Of a stretch of DNA of 64,000 nt, positions 49,249-61,225 are shown piece by piece (the first letter of the stretch is position 1; every line of letters starts with the position of its first letter). The position numbers and the translations under genes were made by a program. The notes beneath the pieces are model-generated. The model saw only the letters and a program-made list of their open reading frames with translations. It was not told where the DNA came from and did not search any database. This DNA is from Alisma plantago-aquatica (lineage: Eukaryota; Streptophyta; Magnoliopsida; Alismatales; Alismataceae), in the NCBI GenBank assembly GCA_963693085.1, contig OY856413.1:748364056-748428055 (forward strand), written 5' to 3'.

Positions 49249-51407
49249 TGTTGGTATGTATGCCTAGAGAGCCAATAATATCATGATTGGATTGGCATAT
49301 GTTTTGATTGATTTGATAAATATCAAACGAAAGCTTCCAATTTATTCTAGCTCAATTGATTATGAGATAAATGATGGAGCAAAATGAATGTTTAAAAATG
49401 AAAATACTCAATGAAGTATGTCTTCAGGTTGAGGACCTGAACAATGAGATCATATGGATTCTAAGAGTATGTACATTCTTGTTATGTCCCTAGTCAGATG
49501 TCATTGTGGAAGGTTGATAGACAACAATGACACATCAAGGCTAGAGTGAGTGTTGGTTGATGACAGTGTCTCATTAGTCATGATATGTGATATCAAACCA
49601 AACACATAGATACATGTTGGAGAACAGTGTATCGGATAGACCCACCATGAGAATGATACATGGAATCATGACATGGTAGTCAGAATCATCTCTCATAGTG
49701 ATGGTGGTGATTGTGATTCTTACACTTGAAATCACTGCACTCGTCGAATGTGATTGGGTACACTTTGACATCATCAAACGCAGTCCTGAAACTTGGGTTG
49801 TTATAAAGGTGATGATTGGGTGGCTTTGATCATGAGATAGATTGTGAGTGATAGATATGAGATTTGTCCCTCCTAAGGGAGTATGATGTCCAGGCCACTT
49901 GATAAGCAAGATTGAGAAAGACATGTGCATGCACATGTGAATCAATATATGATATTGATGTCCCACATATCTCATACAGTTTGCTCTAGTTCAAGAAGCA
50001 TGAATAAACATTGAAAGGATGACAACTCCATGCCTTGAGTTCATTAAGGATATCAGAGACAAAGGAATTATACATTCACTGGAACACCAATCATAGACTG
50101 TATGATTGAAAGTTGTTCTCCAACTTTCCTTTTCACTTGGGTAGCACTAATGTGCGACTAGGTACCGCTCTTTGCTTGTGATGTCATAAGCTAGTTATGG
50201 ACATTCATTGTCAATGTGAAATGGGACCTATAGGGTCACACACAAAGGATTAACCTGGAAGAGGAGTTTATCCATGAATGATATTTGCATCGATTACTAA
50301 AGTTTTTAGGTACTCAATCAAACATTCAATCAATAAACTTGACTCAGAATCATCAAGTTCAAGTGTTGAACCAACTGATTAGAGTGTAAGATTAATTGAG
50401 AACTGAATTGATTATGTTTTGCACAATCTGGACCACCAACTGACCAGTTTCATTGGGTGAACTAATCGACTCATGGTAAGTGAGATGACCAGTTCACTCT
50501 GGTGAACTGATTGGTTCAACTGGACCAAACGAGCAGTGTTGAGTTGTCCCAGTTTGTGAGAAAAGTTTTTTGTTTCACTTGTTCAATTTGATTGGGACAA
50601 GAATTAATATTTGCATTAATTAGAAATGAAATAGGAAAGTCAATTGCAGGCAAGTCTGGGAAGTAAAATGACCGGTTCACTGGGTGAACCGATCGGCTCA
50701 CACTCCCAACCGATCGATTCACTAGTGAATCGATTGGCTCACCTTTCCAAGTGATTGGTTCAGTTATGAAATGACCATTTCACCTACCACAGTGCAAATT
50801 GTTCATAAAAATTCCAGACCCTTCTATTCCTGCACAGACTGGGAACCCTGACCCTGCCGTCTACTATAAATAGAGGGGTACAGGGGGCTTCTCCAGAGAC
50901 ACAACTCAGAACATTAGTTGCTTTGCAAAGTTTTTGTCCTCTCTGGTTGTGGTAATAGAGAGAGCCCAAGAAAGTTCTACCCGTCCAGGGAGGAACAGTG
51001 AGGGAAAGACAATTGCAAAATAGCAACTGGTTGTGGGAGAGTGTGTCAGTGACTAGTACACTGATAGATGGGGACAACTCATTCTAGTCCATTATTTAGG
51101 ATGACTAGAGTTCCTGGTAGTCCATGTAGACTATCTATAGAGGTGGGAGACTTCTGTCGCTCAGGAGGACGACAGTCAACCGTAGTTCGGGTCAAGACCA
51201 GGAGCTGTACAGATGTCATCGAAGACAGGTGGTTGAAGACTACACTTACTATGAGGTATAGTCGTGGAGCAAGCCCCAGGACCAGGTATAACTCGCTAAA
51301 ACCATCCTTCCCATTACATATATATTGATGCAATCTACTGGTTATGGGTTTATGGTCAAGTAAAAAATTTATTTCCGCTACCTACTCTGACCACGTAAAA
51401 CCCAACA
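49249..51407 (+). repeat. Copia-2 3' LTR
   Basis: TGTTGGTATG...AAACCCAACA, 2159 bp, the same length as the 5' LTR. Palindrome cluster at 50430-50770, including GGTGAACCGATCGGCTCAC near 50683. Confidence 0.95.
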
Positions 51408-53561
51408 CAACTACTCATAGATCATCACTTTCCTCATCATTATGAGACATGTTAAGAGTCATAGAAACATATTTCTCATCATTATTATAAGCATGTTACG
51501 ATGTATAGAAACATAACTCAACACCTTTCATACAACTACTCCATCGAGTATCACATCATACCATGTGACACTAGAATTAACATGGTGTATCTTAAACACC
51601 ACCACAAGGTATTGATTAGGGTTTATATATATGATATCGGTTAACCCTAAGTGTCGGTCAACCACTCCAGGGGGTGTTGGTTTACCTACTCAGGTATGTA
51701 TCGGTTTAGGTATCACTATGGGTGTGTCGGACACAACACATCAAAGAGAGGGGTGTCAGCCAACCCCCTTCTATAGGGCAATGTTGTCACAGGGGAGTGA
51801 TGAGTGTCAATGGGATAACGAGCATCATTGGTGTATCGGGAAACGCTTAAGGTGACGGGCTTATTAAGGTTTAAGTAGCATATTGGGATTTCCTCATGTC
51901 GGGCAATGCATCACATATTGGCAACACTTCTCAAGGTTGTGACGTCTACAAGAGTTTCAGGTTGCAGCACCCCGAAGCAATGGGCTAGCAACACATCAAG
52001 CCATGATGGGCATCAACGCTATCACCAAGATGTGTCGACCTCTACTCCAGTGAGACATCGCAAAACGTGATGGCCAAACCATAATGGTCAACACACTAGG
52101 TATCCTGATCGAACTCCATGACTCCCAACCAACTAACACCCTTGACTCAAACCGGCCTAAACCAACCTAAGACATGACGATCTATGCAGCATCTGATCAT
52201 GTCGACCTAGACCTAACCAAGGTCGTGACGACCTACCATAAGGGTAACGGCCCAGGACATAATAGGTCATGACATCCACCCAAAGCCCAACGGTCTAACC
52301 TATGTGTCAGCCTCCACACATATATCGGCCTACTCAAGCATGTCGACCACAAAGGCATATCTGCCACCTCATCTTCAACCTCAAGACGACATTAATAGCA
52401 AGGTAGAAGAAAGGTGTAACATAAAGGAAACAACTAAGCAAATTTTGGTTCCCAAATTAGAATGTTAAACTACCCAAAAGGGTTACTAACATGCAAGCAA
52501 TAACAAGCCAAGAATGAAGAACAAGATAGCAAGTAAAAAGATGACAATAATAAAGAGGGATTAGAGTTATATAATCTGCCTCAAGGATCACCACCAATCT
52601 CTAAGCTCCAAGGTCAAGCTCCAAGCTTCACGAGCTCAAGGAAGAAGAAATCCTTCAAGCCTGATCACCACAACAACTACAAAGAAGAAGATGGAACCAT
52701 GGTTAAGAGAGCATGAGAGGGAAAGGAGATAACCAACGTCCATGGCCAAGAAGAAGAAAGAAGAACTAAGGGTCATGGCTTACCAAGGAACAAGATGAGA
52801 AGAGAATCACCACAAGCTTAGGCTCATCCACTAAGCTCCAAGGGAGAGTAGTCCTCAAGCTTAAGATCGGCCACCAAGGAGAGACTACAAAGATAACCAA
52901 AAGGTTTCTCTTGCATGGAGAGAAAGGGATATATATACAAGAGAGATGAAAGAGGGAGCAAGGGAAAGGTGTCACCACCTTAGAACTCTAGGTGATACAA
53001 GTCCACAAAGAAAAGGCCACATGAAACACCATGCAACAAAGGTGATAAGAGCTAAGTCTCACCCACTAGGTCACCTTACTATGTCAAGGCTGATACACAC
53101 ACCCAACCCCTTCACAAACTGATAGGGATGAAACCCTAGACCCACAAACTGATAGAAGACTTCCTTAATACACCCACAAACTGATACAAGGCCCGCCTTA
53201 AGGATCTTAAGCCTGAGACAACACTCCTAGGTGCAAGACCACCCAACATGAGTGCAAAACATCACGAAGAATGTCACCACTCAACCAAGGTGCCCATCTC
53301 TTTCTCTTTCCTCTAGATGGTGCCAAGAGAGAAGGAACACACTAGAGATGGAAAACATGCACATTAACCCTTTTCATGGTAAATTGCAATTTTCACCAAA
53401 TCTCTCCACAAAACACAAGCATCAACTAAACAAGCTCAAACAAGGAACTCAAGCCTCCAACATGCCCTAATTACATCTCAGATGATTAGAGCAAGGAGCT
53501 AAGAAACATACTTAAGAAAAACAAACAGGGTTATCCCAAAACGTAGGTCATGGTCTTTACA
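51408..53561 (-). repeat. Gypsy-3 5' LTR, outer part
   Basis: Starts with the target copy CAACT (51408-51412) and ends ...GGTCTTTACA at 53561, the outer LTR terminus (minus strand TGTAAAGACC). 52690-53561 aligns with the 3' LTR pieces 20694-20787 and 34705-35503. The flank AAAAG (53562-53566) would be the element's own target copy. Confidence 0.88.
52929..52937 (-). promoter_or_regulatory. TATA box in Gypsy-3 LTR
   Basis: Minus strand CTTGTATATATATCCC, conserved in the 3' LTR at about 34855. Confidence 0.5.
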
Positions 53562-53589
53562 AAAGTATCCTAGTGACTTAATGTTTGGA

Positions 53590-55460
53590 GTTGGTGTATC
53601 TGGCAAGGCAGTGTCTATTTTTCACAACATCAACAAGTTATTAAGTAATCAAGATGAAAATGGGTCTCTTTCTATGCTTGCAGTAGATTTCTAATTCTTT
53701 CAACATGGTGGACATGTTACTGTTTCTCCGTGAGGTGAGGGTGCGGTGTCCATATATTTTTCAGTGGGAGGAGTTTGTGTATGGTTAGACGGCCAGGTTG
53801 TACATCGGCGAAAAACATATTTGGTCATCCACTAGAGTGTAACAAGATGATCATTTGGGGCCACTTCTTTTGTTGCTTATATTGCATCCACTAATTCATG
53901 AGATTAAAGATAATTGCAACCTATGCTCCATGCTTGGCATCTTGATGACGAGACCGTCATTGGGGACACTAGGGAGGTGTCTAAGGTGCTTGGTATCATT
54001 CAGTGCATGGGCCCTGGGTTGGGACTTAATTTGAATATTCATAAAATTGAGCTTTTTGGCCAACTTGCGATGGGAAGAAACTTCATTAAGGGGTTATTTC
54101 CTTGTGACATTGTAAGGGCTTTGTTGGGAATATAGCTGTTGGGAGGAGCTATTAGTAGGGACAAAGGACTTATCGAGGGTTTAGTCATGAGAAGGGATGC
54201 TAAGGCTATTGATGTGGCTTCTCCCACAACTGCATGATCTACAAAGAGACATTCTTTTTCAACAGTCTTGCATGGGTATTGTCAAACTTATGTTTGACAT
54301 AAGGACATACCAACATGCATACATGAAGGAGGATGAGCCTACTTTAGTAGGGGACTACATGAGTATAGTGAGGATATTGTGGCATGTGGAGGTCCCTTCT
54401 TTGGTGACCCTGAATGGCGGCTAGCTCCTTTACCTATCAAACTTCATGGTATGAGTTTGTATTCGGCAAGATGGGCTTCTTCGTATGCCTTTATGGCATC
54501 TAGGGTCCAGTCTTGGGTGGTTCAAGATCATATTTCTCGAGATAGCAGAATACGGAACCTGATTTCAAATATGCTTTCAGTTCTCTACATGTCATGATTA
54601 CATGATTTGATCGTAGTCTATTTTGCTAATAAGGACACCGTCCCCACTAAAGTCCAAAATGCTTTGGTGAGTACTTTTTTAGAAAAATTGTTAATGACAT
54701 AGATGTCAAGTTTGACATGACCATTATACATAGAGCAGTTTTCAGGTGTTTGCAAGTTGAGAATGCTTAGTTTTTTTTGTTCTCACTATTCCTATTGATG
54801 GGCTTGGACTACATATGTCACCACTCGAGTATCGTACTATCTTCAATTATCTCCTTATGATCTCTCTTTTTCCGATTGATGAGGTATGTCCTATTTTTCA
54901 TAAGGCATGCTTAGATGTCTTTGGGGGTCATGGGGTCCATTGTAGGGAGCTCCCGGACTTTAAGTATCGACATGGTCTTGTTAGAGATGTCATCTACGAT
55001 GTACTTAGACATTCTGGACTTGCTATTGAAAAAATAGGCACTTGTGCATTTTTTGACTGATCCAAAGAAAGGGAGATCGACAGTTAGAGTATCGGATGTC
55101 TTGATTTTTGGCTGGTATGGGGAAAACATGTTTGTGTTGATTTAACAGGAGTCTCCCCACTGGTGGGCCTGAAAGATGGAAATCTTACTTTGGGACATGT
55201 TGTCCTCAAAGTTGTTGCAGCCAAAGTGGTTAAATATGAAAAAGTGTACATCAAAAATCAGCTTGTATTTATATCTTTTGGGTTTGATATTTTTGGATTC
55301 TTAGCGCCGGATGTGATGAAGTTTTTCAAAATTATCCAAAAAGGTATACTTAGTAATGTTATGACCATAGCCCTATGGATGTAGTATTTTGAAGGATTGA
55401 TTTTACTATCCAAAAGGGACTAGAGGCGCAACTTGTTGCATGCCTGTTTCTATTACTTTG
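53590..55460 (+). pseudogene. Non-LTR-type reverse transcriptase pseudogene
   Basis: Pieces in several frames give one protein order: FGVGVSGKAVSIFHNINK, an RT catalytic region HLDDETVIGD (53938-53967) followed by GPGLGLNLNIHKIELF, then CGGPFFGDPEWRLAPLPIK, HMSPLEYRTIFNYLLMISLFP, a Cys/His segment (CPIFHKACLDVFGGHGVHC, then FKYRHGLVRDV at about 54885-55000), VSDVLIFGW and a C-terminal ENQLVF-like part. It resembles a dispersed plant gene family usually annotated as RT-domain protein. The second Cys of the expected C-x2-C is Phe here. At least four frameshifts and several stops. No LINE endonuclease or poly-A tail is visible, so the element type is uncertain. Confidence 0.72.
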
Positions 55461-56116
55461 TACCTATATTGCTAGCCTTTAGTTTCTATGATTTACAACA
55501 TCCCGTGTAGACTCATAAATAAAAAAAGCTCTTATTTATCATCTTACACTATGTTCAAGGATGTTAAGGATTTATAATGGACATTCCTTCATTGTTGTCT
55601 TCATCAATCATCCACTTCGTATATTAGTCTCATTTTGGTAGAGTGGCCTTGAAATTGAGGCTATCGCAAATAGATTTGAATTGGACCTACAAATGGATTG
55701 TTTCTCATAATGGAATTGGTGCGAACGTGACTTCCTCTTTTGTCTATATGTAAATAGCCATTTTCTTTTGTCTAGACGTAAGCTACATAACCTGGTCATG
55801 AGACACCTAATCTAATATAAACAATTTATAATGAGTTATCTAAACAGATCGGTTGATGACAGACAAGGGAAATGACTCGTGAAAGGGAGAAGTTTCGTGC
55901 TTCCAAGAGAGAGGTGAAGCGGGAGAAGATGAAGGTAGTATTGCTCACGGCATGAGGGCAGTATACGAGGAAGTGTGAAAAGTTGTATGGATACGGTTAT
56001 ACTCTTTCTTCAGCTCTAGTGCACGCATATCTCTTTTCAAAATTCCAGAACAATAGTGAAAAAGGACAAGTGACTACGACAGTACAATTGAGATGTATAT
56101 TGCATAGTATAATCGT
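55461..56116. other. No recognised gene
   Basis: Contains a charged segment near 55865-55935 (TREREKFRASKREVKREKMK) that could be an old exon; nothing else stands out. Confidence 0.35.
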
Positions 56117-56392
56117 TTGACTTGCCGTAAGGCTGAGAGAGGCATATCAAATACATTGGGAATTGATTTGAGTGGCTCTTCAGAAAAAGCACGTGCTACT
56201 AGATTCTATAGCGTTGCATGTACGTCATTTGTGAGGCCTGCGACTTGTTCTAGATTGAGGATGGAAAATGATATAGAGCTCCGATTCAAGACCAGAAAGG
56301 AGACTCATTTGGATTTTAGTGGCAACGTGACTACTGTTGTTGCACCCAACGGGATAGTCATATTGTTGTACAACGGAACTGTTGATGATTGA
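56117..56392 (+). CDS. Unrecognised 91-codon ORF, probably a gene fragment
   Basis: The frame ends in ELRFKTRKETHLDFSGNVTTVV, then APNGIVILLYNGTVDD, which looks protein-like. Its last 130 bases recur at 59097-59220 with stops and a frameshift. I do not know the family. Its repetition next to the AT-rich block suggests it travels with a repeat rather than being a host gene. Confidence 0.3.
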   Translation: MTCRKAERGISNTLGIDLSGSSEKARATRFYSVACTSFVRPATCSRLRMENDIELRFKTRKETHLDFSGNVTTVVAPNGIVILLYNGTVDD

Positions 56393-57229
56393 TGTGACCG
56401 TTGATTGCTGAATAAAAGAACAGATGGCTGACTGAAAAGAAAAAGAGTGAGAGAGAGGGCCGGAGAGAGAATGAGTTATTGTCCGGAGAGAGAAAATCTA
56501 GAAGAGACATGTTTATTTTACTAATAACTTTCAAACCGTTAAATATTTTTTAATGAAATAAAAACCATTACATCCCTGAAGAAAAATACATTCTAATAAG
56601 ACTAATGTCGCCTATTTTTTAAAATGTAACAGAAAGAGAGTGTGAGAGAGAGGACTGGAGAGAGAGTGGTTGTACGAAAAGAGAAAAAATAAGAGAGAAT
56701 TTTATTTTGCTAATAATTTTCAAACCGCAATGAATTTTTCGATGAAACAAAAATCGTTAGATTTCTTATGAAAAATAAAATCCAATAGGACCAGTGTCGA
56801 CATAATTTTGAGAATAGTGCACATAACTTTTTTTAGATTAGTGGTTATTTTTGGTCTGGTTTTATAAGAGAGAGAAAATATAAAGAATTGGAGGAGAAGT
56901 AGTGTCATCATTTTTTTTGTCGTTATCTTTCGGTCGATTTATTGTTATGTCTAATCTAATTTGTTATCGTTGTAAATGTTTTGTTATCTCTAATCAAACT
57001 TTAGAATTTTATTTTGCTAATAACTTTCAATCCGCAATGAATTTTTCGACGAAATCAAACGGTTAGATTTCTTATAAAAAATAAAATCTAATAAAACTAT
57101 TGTCGACATATTTTTAAAAAATAGTGCACATAAGTTTTTTTAGATTAGTGATTATTTTTTGTCTCATTTTTGTAAGAGAGGGAAAATATAAAGAATTGGA
57201 GGGAAGTAGTGTCATCATTTTTTAAAATT

Positions 57230-57720
57230 TAGTCGTTATTTTTCGGTCGATTTGTTGTTGTTGTAAATACTTTGTTATCTCTAGTCAAACTTTTTGTTAT
57301 CCAAGTACTATTTTTTTTTTAAATTAGTTGTTATCTATAGAGAATTTATTTGTTATCGTTAGAAAAAAATTTGTTATCCTTAGCAACTTTTTCTTGTTAT
57401 GCCTAGTAAATGTTTTGTTATCTCTCTTAATTTTTTGTTAAAAAATATATAACAGTTTGAAAGTTATATATCAAAACAAATATAACAAAACATATATATA
57501 ATAACTACTTTTTTTTTAAATACTACTTGGAAGAAAAAAAATTTCCTAGAGATAACAAGAAAATTTACTAAGGATAACGCAAAACATTCTCTACAGATAC
57601 CAACTAAATTAAAAAAAAATACCTTTTCGATAACAAAGAGTTTGACAACATATAACAAAACATTTACTAGGATTTACTAGGGATAACAAGAAAATTTGCT
57701 AGGGATAGCTTTTCTATATA
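57230..57720. repeat. Large imperfect inverted repeat
   Basis: TTGTTATCTCTAG-type phrases run forward to about 57470, then appear as their complement (CTAGGGATAACAAG, AACAAAACATTTACTAG) to about 57720, with the turn near 57450-57480. The arms of roughly 240 bp could fold into a hairpin, as in foldback or MITE-like elements. CTATATAGCA at 57713 and again at 60542 may mark ends. Confidence 0.6.
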
Positions 57721-57945
57721 GCACCGATATCACACCGAAAATTAAACCCATTTTGACTTCTAGTGCACAGTCCCAAACACATTAATTGTTGTCAGGTGCA
57801 GCAGATTGCAACAGTTGTCATTAGGTGAAGTAATTGAAAACGTATGTGTTTCAGACTCCTAGTGCACAGATGGCGGCTGCAATTTGTAGTGTACAACGCG
57901 AGACGCTGGTTGCTATTGAAAACGTGTACATGGGGCTGAAAAGAG

Positions 57946-58028
57946 AGAGGGAAAAGAGAGAAAGAGAGAGGGGGGAGGGAGTGAAGAGAGAGGAGGGGTC
58001 GGAGGAGAGAGAAAAAAGAAGAGGGAGA
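57946..58028. repeat. GA-rich simple sequence
   Basis: AGAGAG and GGGAGG runs. Shorter GA tracts recur at 56440, 56640, 59265 and 59925 at matching places in the repeated modules. Confidence 0.85.
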
Positions 58029-60545
58029 TTTTTATTTTATTAATACTTTCAATCTGTGATATATTTTTTGACAAAATAAAAAGTGTTAGACTCCTTATCA
58101 ATAATACTTTCTAACAAGATCAATGTCAATGTAGTGATGAGAAACTTAATACACACTCTATTTATAATACAAAAAATAATTATTATATTTGGTTCATTTT
58201 TTTAAGAAAAATAATTTTTTTGTTGAAATAGTATAGTAGTTTTTATCTCCAGAGAAATTTTTGTTATGCCTAACAAATTTTTTTTATTATCCTTAATAAA
58301 TGTTTTGTTATCGCTAGGCAAAGCTTTTGTTAACCAAGTAATATAATTTTTTTAATTAGTTGTTATCTATAGTGAATTATTTTGTTATCCCTCATAATGT
58401 TTCGTGTTATCTCTAGTAAATGTTTTGTTATCCCTAGCAAATAGCAAATGCTCTTGTTATCCATGGTTAATATTTTGTTATCTCGATACAAACTTTTTGA
58501 AAAAAAATAGAAAGGTTTTGTTGTCCCTATTAAATGTTCTGGAATCCCTAGAAAATATTCTTGTTATGCTTTGTTCATATTTTTTTGAAAATTAGTTGAT
58601 ATCTATAGAGATTTATTTTATTATCTGTAACAAAGTTTCTTATTGTACTTAGTAAAATTGTTTTATTATCTCTTAAAATTGTATATTATCTTTAGGCAAA
58701 GTTTTTTTTATCAGTAGTTAATATTTTGTTATCTCTATACGAACTTTAAAAAAAAATAGAAAGATTTTATTGTCTCTAGCAAAATTGTTTTGTTAACTCT
58801 TAAAATTGTATGTTATCTTTAGGCAACATTTTTGTTATCTTTAGTTAATGGTTTGTTATCTCAATACAAACTTTTTATTATCCAAGTAGTTTTTTTTTTT
58901 GAAAATTAGTTGTTATGTATAGAGAATGATTTTTTTATCCCTAGTAAAGTTTCTTGTTATCCCTAGTAATTGTTTTGTTATCCCTAGAAAATGTTCTTGT
59001 TATCCCTGGTTAATATTTTATTTTCTCTAGACAAACATTTTTTTATCCAAGTAGCATATTTTTTTTTAAAATTGATTGTTATTTATAGAATTTTTTATAG
59101 AAAATGATATAGAGCCCCGATTCAAGACCAGAAATGAGACCCCATTTGGATTTTAGTAGTGATGTGACTGTTGTTGCTACATCTAATGGGAGAGTCATAT
59201 TACTGTACGATGGGACTGATGTGATGGATGATTGCTGAATAAAATGACGGATGGCTGATTCTAAGAGAGAGAGTGAGAGAGAGGGCTGGAGAGAGGAGTT
59301 GTTGCCCGGAGAGAGAAAATATAGGAGAGACATGTTTATTTTACTAATAACTTTCAAACCATTAAGTATTTTTTACTAAATAGAAACGGTTACATCCCTG
59401 ATGAAAAATGCATTCTAATAAGACTAATGTCGACATATTTTTTAAAATGTAAAAAAAAGAGAGTTAGAGAGAGGACCAGATAGAGTAATTGTACGGAAAG
59501 AGAAAAACAAGAGAGAGAATTTTATTTTGGTAATAATTTTCAAACCGCTATGAATTTTTCGACGAAATAAAAACCGTTAGATTTCTTATAAAAAATAAAA
59601 TCCAATAAGACTAGTGTCGACATATTTTTTATAATAGTGCACATAAGTTTTTTAGATTAGTGGTTATTTTTGGTCTTTTTTGTAAGAGAGAGAAAATATA
59701 AAGAATTGGAGAGAAGTAGTGTCATCACTTTTTTAAATTTATTTGTTATCTTTCGGCCGATTTATTGTTATGTCTAATCCAATTTGTTATCGTTGTAAAT
59801 GTTTTGTTATAACTAATAACTTTCAAACTGTTAAGTATTTTTTAATGAAATAAAAACGGTTACATCCCTGATGAAAAATACATTCTAATAAGACTAATGT
59901 TTACATATTTTTTGAAATATAATGGAGAGAGAGTGTGAGAGAGGACCAAAGAGAGAGAGAGTGATTGTATAGAAAGAGAAAAATAAGAGAGAATTTTATT
60001 TTGTTAATAATTTTCAAACAACAATGAATTTTTCAACGAAATAAAAACCGTTAGATTTCTTATGAAAAATAAAATCCAATAAGACCAGTGTCGACATATT
60101 TTTGAGAATAGTGTACATAAGTTTTTTTAGATTAGTGGTTATTTTTTGTCTTGTTTTTGTAAGAGAGAGAAAATATAAAAAATTGGAGAGAAGTAGTGTC
60201 ATCATTTTTTTAAATGTTATCATTATCTTTTGGCTGATTTGTTGTTGTGTCTAATCCAATTTGTTATCGTTGTAAATGTTTTGTTATCTCTAGTCAAATT
60301 TTAGAATTTTATTTTACTAATAACTTTCAATCCGTAATGAATTTTTTGTAACAAATAAAAATCATTAGATTTCTTATAAAAAATAAAATCCAATAAGACT
60401 ATTGTCGACATATTTTTGAAAATAGTGCACATAATTTTTTTTAGATTAGTGGTTATTTTTAGTCTAGTTTTTGTAAGAGAGAAAATATAAAGAATTAGAG
60501 GAAGTAGTGTCATCATTTTTTTAAATTTAGTTGTTATTGTGCTAT

Positions 60546-61225
60546 ATAGCAAAGCTCATTGAGGATATGCTGAATGCAGTTGTCCCAATCAATGGAGTCG
60601 AGTTATGGATAGATGTTCGGTACGGACCTTTCCAGACCACGAACCTATGCTTGTGGTAAACACAGGGCGCCACGGGATTTATCCCTGGACGAGGGAATAG
60701 AAAGTCGCATATATGTGCTAGTTATCCCCGGGATATTCCCCCCATCTATCCCAATCTCGAATCGGAATCTCTCAAGAATAGGCTGGGAGAGACAAAGATG
60801 CGGTCGGTAGTTTTCTTAAGATGTTGCATGGCTTCTGTTGGCTTCGCTCTCATTGATTGCAGAAGATAGCGGCGTTGCCTCCGCTAATCTCCTCTGGCGA
60901 TTCCGGTTAGAATTTGATAAAGAGGGTAAAAAAAAATCTTAACGGTTTCAGAAAACATATAGGGAAGTGGTTTTCATAATCCATTCATGCGTAAAACAGT
61001 AAATATGATTAGTCGTTGAAAAATGTTGTTACGTGACAGTTGGACTCCATTCATTCGTGTGGAGTATTTGAATTTGGAAATTTATTTTGTAGTGGTATTT
61101 TGAATATTGTTTTGACTAAAGTTCCGTTTGGAAGTTCGTTTGTGTGTAAATGGATTGTTACTTTAATGGTCTTACATATTTTTCTGCATCTGGTTTTGTA
61201 TTTATCTTTATATTCCGCCCGCACA
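60546..61225. other. Unassigned, less AT-rich stretch
   Basis: 60546-60800 is GC-richer than its surroundings and holds a 65-codon frame (60613-60810), which I do not recognise. It may be a gene fragment. The rest shows nothing. Confidence 0.3.

Larger units (their letters stand above)
42133..51407 (+). mobile_element. Copia-2: Ty1/copia retrotransposon, complete ends
   Basis: Two LTRs of exactly 2159 bp, perfect 5-bp target duplication CAACT, tRNA-Met-type primer site, long leader, recognisable gag and polypurine tract. Pol is short and eroded: about 2.7 kb where about 3.9 kb is expected. The first 250 bp of the LTRs differ at about 8-9 percent by eye, so it is older than Copia-1. LTR starts, TATA context, leader blocks and primer site show it belongs to the Copia-1 family. 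Confidence 0.95.
20694..53561 (-). mobile_element. Gypsy-3: chromodomain Ty3/gypsy (Tekay/Del-like), twice interrupted
   Basis: Parts on the minus strand: 5' LTR (51408-53561 plus 40340-42132), primer site, gag, pol with chromodomain, polypurine tract, 3' LTR (34700-35503 plus 20694-20787). The 3' LTR is split by the giant-LTR element 20788-34699: bases 20694-20787 continue at 34700 and align with the uninterrupted run 52690-53561. The 5' LTR is split by Copia-2 (42133-51407). Removing the insertions gives a 5' LTR of about 3.9 kb. The 3' LTR is truncated on its left. Without insertions the internal part is about 4.8 kb. Confidence 0.9.
56400..60545. repeat. AT-rich block of reiterated modules
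   Basis: Three modules recur. A (end of the ORF above plus GA-rich tract): 56265-56520 and 59097-59340. B (CTAATAACTTTCAAACCG.. then AATTTTATTTTGCTAATAATTTTC..): 56520-56940, 59340-59770 and 59812-60240. C (TTTCAATCCG.. to GTAGTGTCATCA): 57010-57230 and 60300-60525. Between 57230 and 59090 TTGTTATCCCTAGTAAATG-like phrases recur dozens of times. The minus-strand ORFs here share a peptide only because the modules are copies. Confidence 0.8.

Noticed and set aside
57540..57720. Homing endonuclease-like sites (TAGGGATAAC)
   Set aside because: Only ten bases match, as part of a repeated AT-rich phrase; no endonuclease gene or intron is present.
57834..58043. 69-codon ORF rich in Arg/Glu
   Set aside because: Most of it is translation of a GA simple repeat.
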